In this document: piece by piece, positions 32,043 to 42,939 of the stretch | Layout of the letters: each line of letters begins with the position of its first letter | Numbering within the stretch: position 1 is the stretch's first letter | Source: Podochytrium sp. JEL0797 | Lineage: Eukaryota; Chytridiomycota; Chytridiomycetes; Chytridiales; Chytriomycetaceae | Length of the DNA stretch: 46,384 bases | NCBI GenBank assembly: GCA_027596195.1 | Contig: JADGJG010000087.1 | Coordinates: 1 to 46,384 of the forward strand | Reading direction: 5' to 3' | Position numbers and translations under genes: made by a program | The notes under the pieces: generated by a model | Databases searched by the model: none | Told to the model about the DNA's origin: nothing | Seen by the model: only the letters and a program-made list of their open reading frames with translations

Positions 32043-33419
32043 TCAATAAGTTGCGACAAGGCGAATGACAGCAGTCCACTCTTCTTTCCCGCCAATTTTA
32101 TCGATTGGATTGAACAGGCCAAGCGCTTGCTTTCCCGCTTGGGACTTTCCATTCCCACCGCCTCCCCCCGTTTCAAGAACCAATCGATACTTGCACAGTC
32201 GGATCAAGTTGAACTGGTCCTCCTTTTCAAACGCGTCCAACACTACCATCCCGCGTCTGCGGTCAAACTTTCCCGTCAACTTTGCCACCGCCGAATGGTC
32301 CGCATTCACGTGTTGAAGAAAAGAACCATGGGCTACTTTGGATTCCTGAGTTTGATCAACGTCGGTAATCGACATCAAATGAACCTCGACTGAGCCTTTC
32401 ACTGGTACAACCAATGGCCATTCTGAACCCTCCGCGACACTCTCGACTGTTTCAATGAGAAATTCGAGGGACCAGATAGCTTCACACCCGTCTCTCTCAT
32501 TGGCGCAATATCCCAAGTAGCGGCGATGCAAGCTCTCCCTGTCAAACACGATGAACATGCTTTCGGTTGAATTTGCCGCTGCCGAAGTTGACTTGGAAAC
32601 CAACGTGAACAAATCTTGCGCGTTCTGGAGCTGGAATTGAATTCCTGAAATGACTTGTTGGGCCAATTCGACGGGATTTGAGTTCTTGGTGACGGAGCGT
32701 TTGCTCATTGGGATGATGGGGGGATCGTTTGGGAGTGAAGCGATTTGCATACCGAGGTTGTAGAGTCCGTTCAAAATCTTGGGCAAAAGCATAGATTGTG
32801 CGGCTGGGTCTGTTAGATTCGCGTAGTCGCAAACGACAAAGTTGGTGCTGCAAGACAATTGTTCGATTGCCGGGTTTTCCGTCCACTTTGAAATAACGCA
32901 TTAGTCACAAAATAGCTTAATTTTTTCCCTCACCTCGACGTCTGAGAACTTCAACGGAAGAAAGGATGGGCGTCGAATTCCAGGGATGGGATACTTCTCC
33001 TTCGTATCCGGATTTGCAACGTGAATAATGCGAGCCGTCTTGCCCGAATCATGCGAAATGAGATTGGTTCGCACGGCAAGAGAAAACTCGCTTTCGCATT
33101 CTCCAGACTTGGCCCATTTGCTGTTGATGAACGGAATCATGACGCGACTATTCTTGACAGCTTGGAAGATTCCATCTCGGTAGTTTTCACCAGCCTGGAG
33201 TTCTGTGGTGCACATCCAGACTGAGACACCGCGCGCCTCGAGTTCCTTCTTTAGCCACAGCGCGCTTGTTTCCATCGTCGCGCAGTTGATTGACAGCATA
33301 ACGTCTATGGATCCATACTTTTTGGCGTCTGCAGCAAGGGCGTTGAACGTCTCGTCGATGAAGACATCCTTTGCGGGCAGGGAGGGCAACTCCGATTTCG
33401 GTTTCTTCCCTTCCAACAT
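32043..33419 (-). CDS. TIR-domain protein with unknown C-terminal region
   Basis: Exons 33419-32934 and 32885-32043 (48-nt intron, GTGAGG...CAAAG, phase 0) give 442 residues. TIR domain at about 38-160: SIDVMLSINCATMETSALWL (strand A/box 1), LEARGVSVWMCTTELQAGENY, FQAVKNSRVMIPFINSKW, and SGECESEF, where Glu111 takes the position of the catalytic Glu of TIR NADases (WxxSxxCxxE). The rest (about 280 residues) holds a helical segment and a C-terminal strand-rich region I do not recognise. TIR domains act as NAD+-cleaving enzymes or as adaptors. No LRR, NB-ARC or SAM region is visible. ATG at 33470 is an alternative start, but it would leave only 43 bases to the divergent hydrolase. Confidence 0.85.
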
Positions 33420-33513
33420 TCTAGAAGTTTTTTTTCTCAGAGAATTTGTGAAATGCGGAAAGATAACCATTTCTCGAAAAAGAGTGCAAAACTCTGGCAA
33501 AACTCTTCCAAAA
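33420..33513. promoter_or_regulatory. Bidirectional promoter between the TIR and hydrolase B genes
   Basis: Only 94 bases separate the two start codons, which face away from each other, so the two transcripts must share control sequences or overlap at their 5' ends. No clear TATA box is visible. The compactness suggests co-expression. Confidence 0.5.
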
Positions 33514-34679
33514 ATGACGAGCTTATTCGAAGCCGCTGCCCTGGCTGCGGTCCTCTCTTTCGGCTTCGCATACTATCTCGTTGTTCCCAGCAACCAAGGC
33601 GAGCTGGGCGGCTTAATGTCACCAAGTGTGAGCCCAGAGGGGAAAAGCTTGGTGAAAAAGTACTACATCTTCCCTGATGGTCAGTTTGCCGAGTGTTCTC
33701 TGGGCAGAACTTACTACCGAATCCTGGGACCCTCGACGGGCAAACGTATTGTGATCATTCACGGCATCACAGGTTTGTTGTTTCACTTTCCATTCTTTTC
33801 AGCTCAGGAACGTACACAGCCACGTGGGCCACGTCGCCCCAGGTCCTCGACTCTCTCGCCAAAAAGGGATACCAAGTCCTTGCGTATGATATCTATGGGC
33901 GCGGTTGCTCTGATTCGCCCGGGGTCAAATACGATCAAAAAACATATTCGACGCAGCTCTTGGATCTGATGAACCACGTTGGATGGACACGAGCGAATGT
34001 ATTGGGATATTCAATGGGAGGAACAGTTGCAGTGCACTTTGCCAATTCATTTCCGGAACGTTGCGATCGTGTGGTGCTCGTTGCGCCCTCTGGCCTGCAA
34101 AAGAGTCTGCCTTTGTCTGCCAAGTTTCTGCTTCTGCCCGGCATTGGTACCTTTGTGGCCCATGCATTCGGTCGCGACATTCTTACTAGCAATCGAATCA
34201 AACACGTTGCTTTGTATTCCCACTTGCCACACATGGTTCGTTCTTGAATGCAATTTCGAAGCTCCTAAGAGATTTTTGACCATATATGTTGCTTCGTCAG
34301 GCTCTCTCGGAACAGGCCATCGTGATCTACCGTCACAATGCCGGTTTCATTAGGGCCTTTTTGAGCACCCTGCGATATGGATCTCTCTGCGGCTCTGAAG
34401 CAGTTTTCGAACAAGTGGGAGAAAAGTTCAAGGAGAGAGTCATGTGCATTTGGGTGAGTGTTTCTGTTGGAATTTCTCGCAAGCGGTTTTCCTTTCTCTC
34501 TGACTGAGCATTCAAAGGGTGCCGAGGACGATACCTGTGGCTTTGACGAGTGCATGCCAGTGTTTAGACGATGTATGCCGGAAGCGAGCGTCGTTGCGTT
34601 GAAGGACGGGAGTCACACGATCTTGATTGAGGACTGTGAACGAGTTTTGGGACCCGTTCACGTGTTTTTGCAGAAATAA
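33514..34679 (+). CDS. Alpha/beta hydrolase B, membrane-anchored
   Basis: Exons 33514-33772, 33808-34235, 34301-34453 and 34518-34679 give 333 residues. An N-terminal hydrophobic helix (LFEAAALAAVLSFGFAYYLVV) is a signal anchor. The fold motifs are IIHGITGT (the last GT after a 35-nt intron), GYSMGGT with Ser155, an Asp in GAEDDTC and a His in KDGSHTIL. The short intron at the oxyanion loop is absent from A, C and E, so it is a likely gain; frame requires it. The product is probably held at the ER or plasma membrane with the catalytic domain on one side. Substrate unknown. A truncated duplicate of its 3' end lies at about 36013-36897. Confidence 0.88.
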
Positions 34680-34820
34680 ACAAATAGTTTTGGTATCACT
34701 GTATCACGATTGTTGAATGCGTTTTTCCCCGCGAAGGCGCGCGCAGTGCGGCGTGGAATGGCGTGCCAAGTCCAATTTTTTGAAAAATTTCCTTCGAAAT
34801 CGATTCAGTGGATCCAACAG

Positions 34821-36003
34821 ATGGATACTGTTCTCGTGCTCGCCGCCATCACCGCATGCAGCATAGCCGTTTCCACCTATATGGTGATTGTGCCAAAGAG
34901 CACGGCTGAACTGGGCTCTTTGGCCTCTGTTCCGCCACCCCACTCCAAGCTCGTCCAAAAATACTACCCCATCACCCCCGATGGCAAGATGGCCCCCTCC
35001 AAGTTGGGCCCCACATACTATCGGTTGATTGGAAACGAAGCTGGTCCTCGACTGGTTTTCATTCATGGCGTCGGTGGAACTTCTGCCTCTTTTCCACTCG
35101 TTATCGATTCATTAGTGTCTCGTGGATACAGAGTGCTCGTGTATGACGTGTATGGCCATGGGTATTCGTCGTCACCGGGCGTGAAATATGATGAAAGCAC
35201 GTTCACGACGCAACTCTTGGACCTCTTGAATCATGTCGGATGGAAACGAGCGAATATTCTGGGGTACTCGATGGGCGGAGGAATTAGCGCACACTTTGCT
35301 GATCGGTTCCCCGAACGCGTGAATCATCTGCTCCTTGTTGCACCTTCTGGGCTGCTGGAGGTTGGCAATTCAAGGGATTCTCGAAATCCATATGCTAATC
35401 TGCCCGAATATTTAGGACATACCTCTTTTCGCAAGGATCCTCTCCACCCCGATCCTGGGCCCCTTTCTCGCCCACACGTTGTTCCGCATGATTCTTGTCC
35501 GTCGCTCCGTCGGCGAATACGCCAACGACCCTTGGGAAAACGAACCTCATGAGCAGTTGAACATTTTGTACCACCCCGGTTTTATTCGAGCGTACGCGGG
35601 CACAATCGCAGACGACACGACTCTCTTTGGAGCACACAAAGTCTATGAGCGCATTGGAAAGGGCGAATTGGCTGGTCGTGTGTTTTGTGTTTGGGTGAGT
35701 TGTTGGGAGGCATTTTTGTTGCTGACAGTTGGTGGGCAGTTGGTGGGCGGGGATTGATTTTTGTTTGGAATGCAGGGAACGGAAGATAATGTTACTACCT
35801 TCAAGACATGCATGCCGCTCTTCAAGAAATATATTCCGCTAGCCACGATTGTGGAGATTGAAGGAAGGGGTCATTCGATGCTCTTGGAGACTTGTGCTGT
35901 GGTTCTCGACCCAGTTTTGGAATATTTGAAGTCGCGTTTGGGAGGAGAAGGAAAGGAGGAATTTAGGTCCTCATATTCTATATTGAATCGATCTCATAAA
36001 TAA
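34821..36003 (+). CDS. Alpha/beta hydrolase C, membrane-anchored
   Basis: Exons 34821-35360, 35416-35694 and 35776-36003 give 348 residues. The N-terminal anchor is VLVLAAITACSIAVSTYMVIV, followed by the conserved KYYPITPDGKMAPSKLGPTYYR. Motifs are FIHGVGGT, GYSMGGG (Ser150), Asp277 in GTEDNV and His306 in EGRGHSML. Nearly identical to hydrolase E apart from a longer C-terminus (SRLGGEGKEEFRSS). Located 141 bases after B, same strand. The start was chosen by the anchor and agreement with E. Confidence 0.9.
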
Positions 36004-36012
36004 ATGTAACTT

Positions 36013-36897
36013 AGAAAAGTTCAAGGAGAGAGTGATTTGCATTTGGGTGAGTGGTACTGTCAAGTGCATATGGAATTGGTTGACATGGGATTTGTGTTTG
36101 TTGGTTGGAGGGAGTTGGGGTGGCGGGTCTTGGCTTCAGAGAATGGGTGGCGGGCGGTGATGATGGAGATGAATAGTATCTTCGCCATCAATTTGGAATT
36201 AAGGCCCGGTCGGCCAGTGCACTCACCCTTTTATTTTGATGAAGAAGAAAAGAACACCAAAGTTTTAATATTTTTGGTTTTGGGAGTTTCGGAAACGATG
36301 AGACTCGCAGCGTCCAGAGGATCGCGTAGAAGAGGCGTACACCAGCTTGACCAGCATATGATTGCCACCACCGCAATGAGCGGCAGATTGCAAAGACGGG
36401 AAAAGTAAAGTTTTAAAATTGCGCCCTCCTTCTATTTCCGTTCCCAAGATTCTTCCTTTTTCGTGACAAGGGAAGGAAAAGCGGGATTCGGCCATTGATA
36501 CAACGGCGTCGGCCCAGCATCTGCCTTGCGCCCCCCGCAGAGGCACAGCATCAGTCTGAAACACCCCCCGATGAAGGAAAAGTTCAGGAAGAAAGCCAAC
36601 GAACCCATCAGCTGCCACGACCCAGCGTTCGCCAAAGATGGATGGTGCATAGGAGGAGCTGGGAATCGAGGCGTTGCAACACAGTTCAAAATCCCGGCCC
36701 CCGCTTTTCCTTCCTTTTCGACCGAGCATTCAAAGGGTGCCGAGGACGATACCTGTGGATTTGGCGAGTGCATGCCAGTGTTTAGACGTTGTATGCCGGA
36801 AGCGAGCGTCGTTGCTCTGAAGGATGGGAGTCATACGATCTTGATTGAGGACTGTGAACGAGTTTTGGGACCCGTTCACGTGCTTTTGCAGAAATAA
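36013..36897 (+). pseudogene. Broken duplicate of hydrolase B (3' part only)
   Basis: The segment begins inside the copy of B's third exon (AGAAAAGTTCAAGGAGAGAG, as at 34423), continues over the TGG|GTGAGTG splice site, and ends with an almost unchanged last exon (GAEDDTCGFGECMPVFRRCM to the stop). The intron between them, 64 bases in B, is about 690 bases here because of an insertion. The N-terminal half, with oxyanion hole and nucleophile, is missing, so no enzyme can be made. It marks the left breakpoint of the segmental duplication that produced hydrolase E. Confidence 0.85.
36231..36650 (-). CDS. Small two-pass membrane protein in the inserted segment
   Basis: Exons 36650-36468 and 36431-36231 (36-nt intron GTCACG...ATAG, phase 0) give 127 residues. 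Two hydrophobic segments are seen: LMGSLAFFLNFSFIGGCFRL and LCNLPLIAVVAIICWSSW, joined by a Pro-rich loop (AGPTPLYQWPNPAF). The tail (RDPLDAASLIVSETP) is polar. Size, two-helix layout and the Y..R...P...V..I..W pattern recall the gamma-secretase subunit PEN-2, but similarity is loose and I do not assign it. The gene lies inside the enlarged intron of the broken hydrolase on the other strand. The short intron and weak donor are the uncertain points; the second exon looks clearly coding. Confidence 0.5.
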
Positions 36898-37043
36898 ACA
36901 AATAGTTTTGGTATCACTGTATCACGATTGTTGAATGCGTTTTTCCCCGAAGGCGCGCGCAGTGCGGCGCGTGCGAATGGCGTGCCAAGTCCAATTTTTT
37001 GAAAAATTTCTTTCGAAATCGATCCAACCCCCTGGACCAACAG

Positions 37044-38167
37044 ATGGATACTGTTCTCGTGCTCGCCGCCATCGCCGCATGCAGTGTAGCCGTATCTGCC
37101 TATACGGTAATCGTGCCGAAGGGCACGGCGGAACTGGGCTCGTTGGCCTCTGTTCCGCCACCCCACTCCAAGCTCGTCCAAAAATACTACCCCATCACCG
37201 CCGATGGCAAGATGGCCCCCTCCAAGCTGGGCCCCACATACTATCGGTTGATTGGAAACGAAGATGGTCCTCGACTGGTTTTCATTCATGGCGTCGGTGG
37301 AACTTCTGCCTCTTTTCCACTCGTTATCGACTCCTTAGTGTCTCGTGGATACCGCGTGCTTGTGTATGACGTGTATGGCCGCGGATATTCGTCGTCACCG
37401 GGCGTGAAATATGATGAAAACACGTTCACGACGCAACTCTTGGACCTCTTGAATCATGTCGGATGGGAACGAGCGAACATTTTGGGGTACTCGATGGGCG
37501 GAGGAATTAGCGCACACTTTGCTGATCGGTTCCCCGAACGCGTGAATCATCTGCTCCTTGTTGCACCTTCTGGGCTGCTGGAGGTTGGCAATTCAAGGGA
37601 TTCTCGAAATCCATATGCTAATCTGCCCAAATATTTAGGACGTACCTCTTCCCGCAAGGATCCTCTCCACCCCGATCCTGGGTCCCCTTTTCACCCACAC
37701 CTTGGGCCGCACGATTCTTGTCCGTCGCTCTGTCGGCGAATACGCCAACGGCCCGTGGGCAAATGAACCTCATGAGCAGTTGAACATTTTGTACCACCCC
37801 GGTTTTATTCGAGCGTACGCGGGCACAATCGCAGACGACACGACTCTCTTTGGAGCACACAAAGTCTATGAGCGCATTGGAAAGGGCGAATTGGCTGGTC
37901 GTGTGTTTTGTGTTTGGGTGAGTTGTGGGAGACCTTTTTTTCTGTTGGTTGTTGGCGGATGGGAATTAATTTTTGTTTGGAATGCAGGGAACGGAAGATC
38001 GTGTTACCACCTTCAAGACATGCATGCCACACTTCAAGCAGTATATTCCGCAAGCCACGATTGTGGAAATTGAAGGAAGGGGCCATTCGATGCTCTTGGA
38101 GACTTGTGACGTTGTTCTCGACCCAGTTTCGGAATATTTAAAATCTAAAGGAAAGGTGGAAATATAG
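37044..38167 (+). CDS. Alpha/beta hydrolase E, membrane-anchored
   Basis: Exons 37044-37583, 37639-37917 and 37988-38167 give 332 residues, a recent duplicate of hydrolase C. N-terminal anchor VLVLAAIAACSVAVSAYTVIV; Ser150 in GYSMGGG, Asp277 in GTEDRV and His306 in EGRGHSML are intact. Differences cluster in the cap region (DVPLPARILSTPILG, LFTHTLGRTI versus LFRM in C) and in the C-terminus (KSKGKVEI). Introns sit exactly as in C. Changes mostly outside the catalytic core suggest both copies are functional and may differ in substrate. Confidence 0.9.
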
Positions 38168-38448
38168 GGTCTCATATTCTTTATTGAATCGATCTCATAT
38201 ATATAGTCGATTTGGTTGGACGCAAATCCATCTCCTTCATAATCATCATCGTTTAGTGGTTCGCTCTTTCTTTGTGGCGTTGGTGATACGCGTATTATTT
38301 TTGGGAGAAAGGTGAGAGGAGAGAGACGCGAGGAACATGGAAGTTTCTCAGAATTTTCTCCTTCGTTTCGCGATTCAAATCATTTCAAATCCACGAACGC
38401 GCACGTGACCGTGACACGAAATTTTTGTTTTCAAATCGAAAAAGATCC

Positions 38449-40510
38449 ATGAAATCGCAAGCCATCTCCGACGCCGGGGCCAACGGGAGCACAGAAGTGT
38501 ACGCCGAGCCAGAGTTCTTGACCGCCTCCACCACCGACTCGACTGCCAAAGAGAATGGAACGCCGCTCTCGATTGTTGACCAACCGGACGACTTGGACAA
38601 GCCTGCCGTCTTTCTCACGAAGCTTGAGTTTGTCCTCGTCTTTGTGGGGTTGGCACTTGCTGTGTTCATTGCATCGTTGGATATGGTAAGTGTTGAGTGG
38701 AGTGGATATCTGATGAACCGATGACCAATTCGCGCTTCGCCACAAAACAAAATCGAAAACAGACCATCATCGCTGTTGCTCTCCAAGTCATAGCCTCAGA
38801 ATTCTCGGCACTGGATCAAATCAACTGGATCGGAACTGCCTTCTTTTTGACGAGCACGGCGTTCATCCCGATTTATGGTTGGTACCTCCCATTTTCCCGC
38901 CCTTCCCCTCCTTCTCCTCTCATTTTTGACATATCCAACGCGACAGGTCAACTTGCCGATGTGTTTGGACGCAAGCCCACTTTCTTGATGGCCATCACCA
39001 TCTTTGAAATCGGTTCTCTCCTGTGCGGGCTCTCGACGTCCATGAATATGCTGATTGCCAGTCGTGCCATTGCCGGAATGGGAGGTTCTGGTATTTTCTC
39101 CTTGACAATGATCATCATCGGTAGGTTACCAATTATCCTTCCTTTTTTTCTTCTTCTAATTCTTAATTGCTCCCCCAGGTGATTTGACTAGCCCCCGTGA
39201 ACGTGGACAATACCTGGGTCTCATTGGAGCCATTTACGGACTCGCCTCGATTATTGGGCCGCTGATCGGGGGGTTGTTCGTTGATCACATTGGTTGGCGT
39301 TGGGTTTTTTACATCAACCTCCCGTTCGGTGCCGTGACGGTTATCGCTGTCATGTTGTTCCTCAAGTTGCAACCCGTGTCACGCGGATCCTTCTCGGACT
39401 CTCTCCAAAAAATTGACTGGCTCGGCGGGTTCTTCTTGATCTCGTTTGTGATCTGCATCTTGATTCCCATCCAAGGCGGTGGGTCGCAATACGCATGGGA
39501 CTCGGCGGTTGTAATTCGTCTATTTATCGTTGGATTTGTGTTTTTCATCGCGTTCGTGTATGTGGAAGGCTGGCAAGCGAAGCATCCTCTGCTCCCGTTC
39601 GTCCTCCTCAAAAACCAGTACACTGCTGCGACGTATTTCACTTCCGCATTCGTTGGTGCTGCATTCTTCATCCTCGTGTTCTACGTACCACTTTGGGTGA
39701 GTTGTTTATTGATTATTTCGATTCGAAGAATACTGAACCCTAGAATTTGATTTCTGGCTCGGCACCAACAGTTCCAGATTGTTCTCGGATCATCTGCTAC
39801 GCAAGCCGGAGTGCACACTCTGCCACTGATGATGGGAATGGTCGTGTCTACTATCTTCAGTGGAGGCGTTGCGTCTGCCACGGGGTACTTTTTCCCGTTC
39901 TTGCCGTTCGGTGCCGTAATGACAGCAATTGGGTCCGGCTTGATTGTGACTATGAAAGAGGACGCCGCCTTGTGGAAACAAGTTGTCTTTTTGCTCATTG
40001 CGGGAGTCGGGGTTGGGTGTGGGTTCCAGATGTGCATGGTGTCGGCGCAAATCTCCGTGGGTCCAGAGTTGCTGGCGGTGTCGACTTCGACGTGAGTTTT
40101 TTCTTCCGTGTTCTTGTTTTCCTCAAATTAAAACGGCTAACACGTCGAAACACAGTAACAACTTTATCCAAACGATGGGTCTCGCCGTCGGAGTCGCCAT
40201 CTGCAGCGCCATCTTCAACGGCAATCTCGAGGGAAACATCAACAACTCCTTGACACTGTTCAACGCGACCCTCGTGTTTGTGAACGGCCAAGACCCGTCC
40301 ATCGCGTTCCAAGATCCCTCTGTACTGCATAACCCAGATTTCGTAGCTGAAGGCAGTGCGCTTCAGCAGGCGTTGGTTCATGGATACTTGGAGACGCTTT
40401 CGACGTTGTTTTACCTTCCCATGGCTTTTGCGTGTGTGTGGTTCGTTTCATGCTTCTTTGTGAAGAGGGAGCGTGTTCCTCAGGGGACGGAAATTGCGGT
40501 GGGGGCGTGA
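38449..40510 (+). CDS. DHA2-type MFS drug/metabolite transporter (14 helices)
   Basis: Exons 38449-38685, 38763-38877, 38947-39120, 39179-39696, 39772-40091 and 40156-40510 give 572 residues. A polar N-terminus of about 60 leads to the first helix, ending at [17 protein letters not shown], a DHA2-type version of the LDxTIVNVALP motif. [13 protein letters not shown] is MFS motif A and [25 protein letters not shown] is motif C. About 14 hydrophobic helices follow, and the loop before the last ([17 protein letters not shown]) is typical of this family. These proteins export toxins, drugs or siderophores by proton antiport at the plasma membrane. All five junctions are phase-consistent. Substrate cannot be told from sequence. 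Confidence 0.93.
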
Positions 40511-40699
40511 ATTGGGGTTTGAATTTGAGGCTGTTTTTATTGCTTATTATGGGAGCGGAAATGGAATGAATATAAGGTTCTTTATCTTCGTAAAGTTGGA
40601 GAGTCGCGTGCCCATGACAGGACGGTTCGCTGCTTGGAATTTTCTCCGTGCTTGGCAAAAAAACAAGCTCAAATCGTCACGCCCTTACAATCGCATCCA

Positions 40700-42297
40700 A
40701 TGGAAGCCCTTGTGAATCAGGTACCTTGGTTGTCCAACAAGGAGCCCCTCTAAGGCTTTTCTAGGCCACCGACGAGAAACAAACGCGCGAGAACTGGGGG
40801 CTCTATGCGCGCATCTGCGAGATGTGCAGCGGGTCGCCAGACAAGGCACGGGACGCCGTGGCTGCCATTGCGAAGCGCGCACAGAGCAAGAACGCAAACG
40901 CGGTGCTGTTTGCCCTGACCCTGGCGAACTGTCTGGTTGTCAACTGCGGCCAGAAGGTGCATCGCGAGGTGTCGTCAAGAGGTGAGCAGAGTGTTTCTAG
41001 GGGAGCGTCTCTAGGAGGGTGTTTTGCTTCTAGGGAGGGTGGTCTAGGGGGGTTCGAGAGTGCTTTTGGGGGTGTCTGAGGCATACCTTCCTACCCACCA
41101 CAGTTCTCGTCGACGCCCTCGTCAAACAGCTCATGGCACATTCGGTCCACAGGGCCGTCAAGATGCGCATCACTGAGCTGATTCAGTCCTGGGCGCTGCT
41201 CTTCAAAAACAACCCCGACCTTGGATACCTCGTCCAGACCTATGACCAGCTCAAAAGCCAGGGAATCCAGTTCCCATCACCGAACGCAAAGCCAGAAACG
41301 GTCAAATCGGCCAGTGCATTGGCCAAGGAGCAGGAGGAGGAGGAGCTTCAGCTTGCCGTGAGTTTTTACTGTTCCCCGCGTGTTCTAAACACCTTCGATC
41401 CAGCTCGCTCTCTCCATGAGTGCCGAAGAACATGGCGCCAAACAGCAGCAATCAAAACGAGCCGAAGCCCCGGCCCAGCGAAATCCAATCTGCCGCGTTC
41501 GCGCCTTGTACGACTTTCCCGGCTTGGAAGAAGGCGAACTGCGTCTCACATTCAACGATATCGTGAACGTGCACGATGACACAACATTCAAGGAGTGGTG
41601 GAAAGGCGAATGCAACGGCCGGATCGGAATCTTTCCTTCGAATTACGTCGAGAGAATTGAAAGTGGAGTCGGTGGAGCGGCTGCGGCTCCTCCTGCTTCG
41701 GCCGCGGGGCTATCGGAAGACCAGAAAGTTGATCGATTCATGGGCTTGCTTGCGAATGCGAACCCGCGAGAGAGTTTGAGCGAAAACGCGCAGGTGCAAG
41801 AGTTGTACCACGGGATTTTGATGTTGAGGCCAAAGTTGCTGGGCGAATTGGAGGTGTCGAGAGCGAAGCAGGGTAAGTTATTTCTGATGTGGGGGTAATA
41901 TTCTGAAATAATTCGCGCCGTAGATGAACTCGTCGCCATTAATGAGCGTTTCACTGCGGCTTGTTCCACCTACCAAAAACTCATGGATGCATCTCTCGCA
42001 GCTCAACGAGCCGCATACCAACAACATCCTCAATACGCTCCGGCTCCGCAAGGATATGGAAGCTACGGAGCTCCCCCCGCGTCGTTCCAACAAGGGCCAC
42101 TGCAGCATCCGCAGCAGCAGCAACCGTACATGCAGCAACAGCCTCCCCAGCAGTATCAACAGCAGCCACCCCCTGGCCAATATGCTCCCGCGCAACAGGG
42201 ATACGCGGCACCTCCGCCGCCGGGGCAGTTTGCTCCACCACCCCCACAACAGGGATACTCTGCGCCACCGCCGCAGGGAGGGCAATATTATCAATGA
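40700..42297 (+). CDS. HSE1: Hse1/STAM, ESCRT-0 subunit
   Basis: Exons 40700-40720, 40765-40981, 41104-41357, 41404-41872 and 41924-42297 give 444 residues. A VHS domain (about 1-135) starts MEALVNQATDEKQTRENWGL, the tiny first exon confirmed by phase and homology. A ubiquitin-interacting motif (EEEELQLALALSMSAEE) crosses the third intron at about 160-174. An SH3 domain at about 193-248 has ALYDF, WWKGE and GIFPSNYVE. A helical GAT-like core (DQKVDRFMGLLANANPRE, AINERFTAACSTYQKLM) binds Vps27/Hrs. The tail is Gln/Pro/Tyr/Gly-rich. The protein sorts ubiquitinated cargo at endosomes. Confidence 0.94.
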
Positions 42298-42318
42298 AGG
42301 GAGGGCAATATTATCAGT
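42277..42318 (+). repeat. Short direct repeat at the HSE1 stop
   Basis: GGGAGGGCAATATTATCA occurs twice, 22 bases apart, once ending the HSE1 coding sequence and once just after the stop codon. It is a local slippage duplication that extends the 3' end without changing the protein. Confidence 0.7.
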
Positions 42319-42564
42319 GATTAGGAAATAAAAATGCTCTTTGTAATTTGATTTGGTGTGTCAGCCGCTTGGCAACAACAAAAATAATAACAGGTGTTGT
42401 CCTCCTCGATAAGGAACGCTGCAAGTTCCACACTTTCTAACAGTGTTAGTTTCTCAAGCGGTTTTGTGCTCACCTGATCATTCTGTGCACGCCGACGCCA
42501 AGTGCGTTTCGAACTTTCGATCTCAAAACCAGGTTCAACCTTCACTGGGGGTCGAGGTTCAGTC

Positions 42565-42890
42565 ACGCAATCTCGCAGACAAGCTGCCCTCGCCGACCCG
42601 TTTTCGACTCGCCCTCCCACCAACAGAGAGTGGGTTCGATCCAGGTAGGGATACTCAAGGGTATGATGTCAGCTCAGAGGTACGGCCGCTAACTCGCGGG
42701 GTGAAAATCGTGACAAAAAAAACCCATGCAACCCTGATCGATTTGGCATTAGGGCACGAGCCTACGCGCCTCCCCGGAGGGCAGTTACAAAGTCTGATAA
42801 CACAGACCGCTTGGGTGCAAAATCCTTTTAATTTTTTTTTCTTTTTGAGAGAGCTTCTTGTCGGGGTGTCTCCAAACGTGTGGGGGCCGG
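42565..42890. repeat. Interspersed repeat, copy 1
   Basis: Related to 42940-43320. Shared anchors are CTGCCCTCGCC.ACCCGTTTT, CTCCCACCAAC, a tRNA B-box-like GGTTCGATCC, ACAGACCGCTTGGG, AATCCTTTT and CTTCTTGTCGG. Roughly 330 bases, diverged, with no open frame conserved between copies. Possibly a tRNA-related SINE-type element; orientation unclear because the B-box core is near-palindromic. Confidence 0.55.
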
Positions 42891-42939
42891 CGTTCGTGTG
42901 CGGTACGATACTCGATTTTACGCAGAATGGCTCCTCCGT

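Larger units (their letters stand above)
36013..38167 (+). repeat. Segmental duplicate of the hydrolase B-end/C block
   Basis: This block repeats about 34423-36003: end of B, the intergenic stretch TAAACAAATAGTTTTGGTAT..., and the whole following hydrolase. Coding and intergenic bases match very closely over the shared parts; the copy differs by an insertion of about 650 bases at 36052-36700 and a changed 3' end. Same orientation, directly adjacent, so it arose by unequal exchange or replication slippage. Confidence 0.85.
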
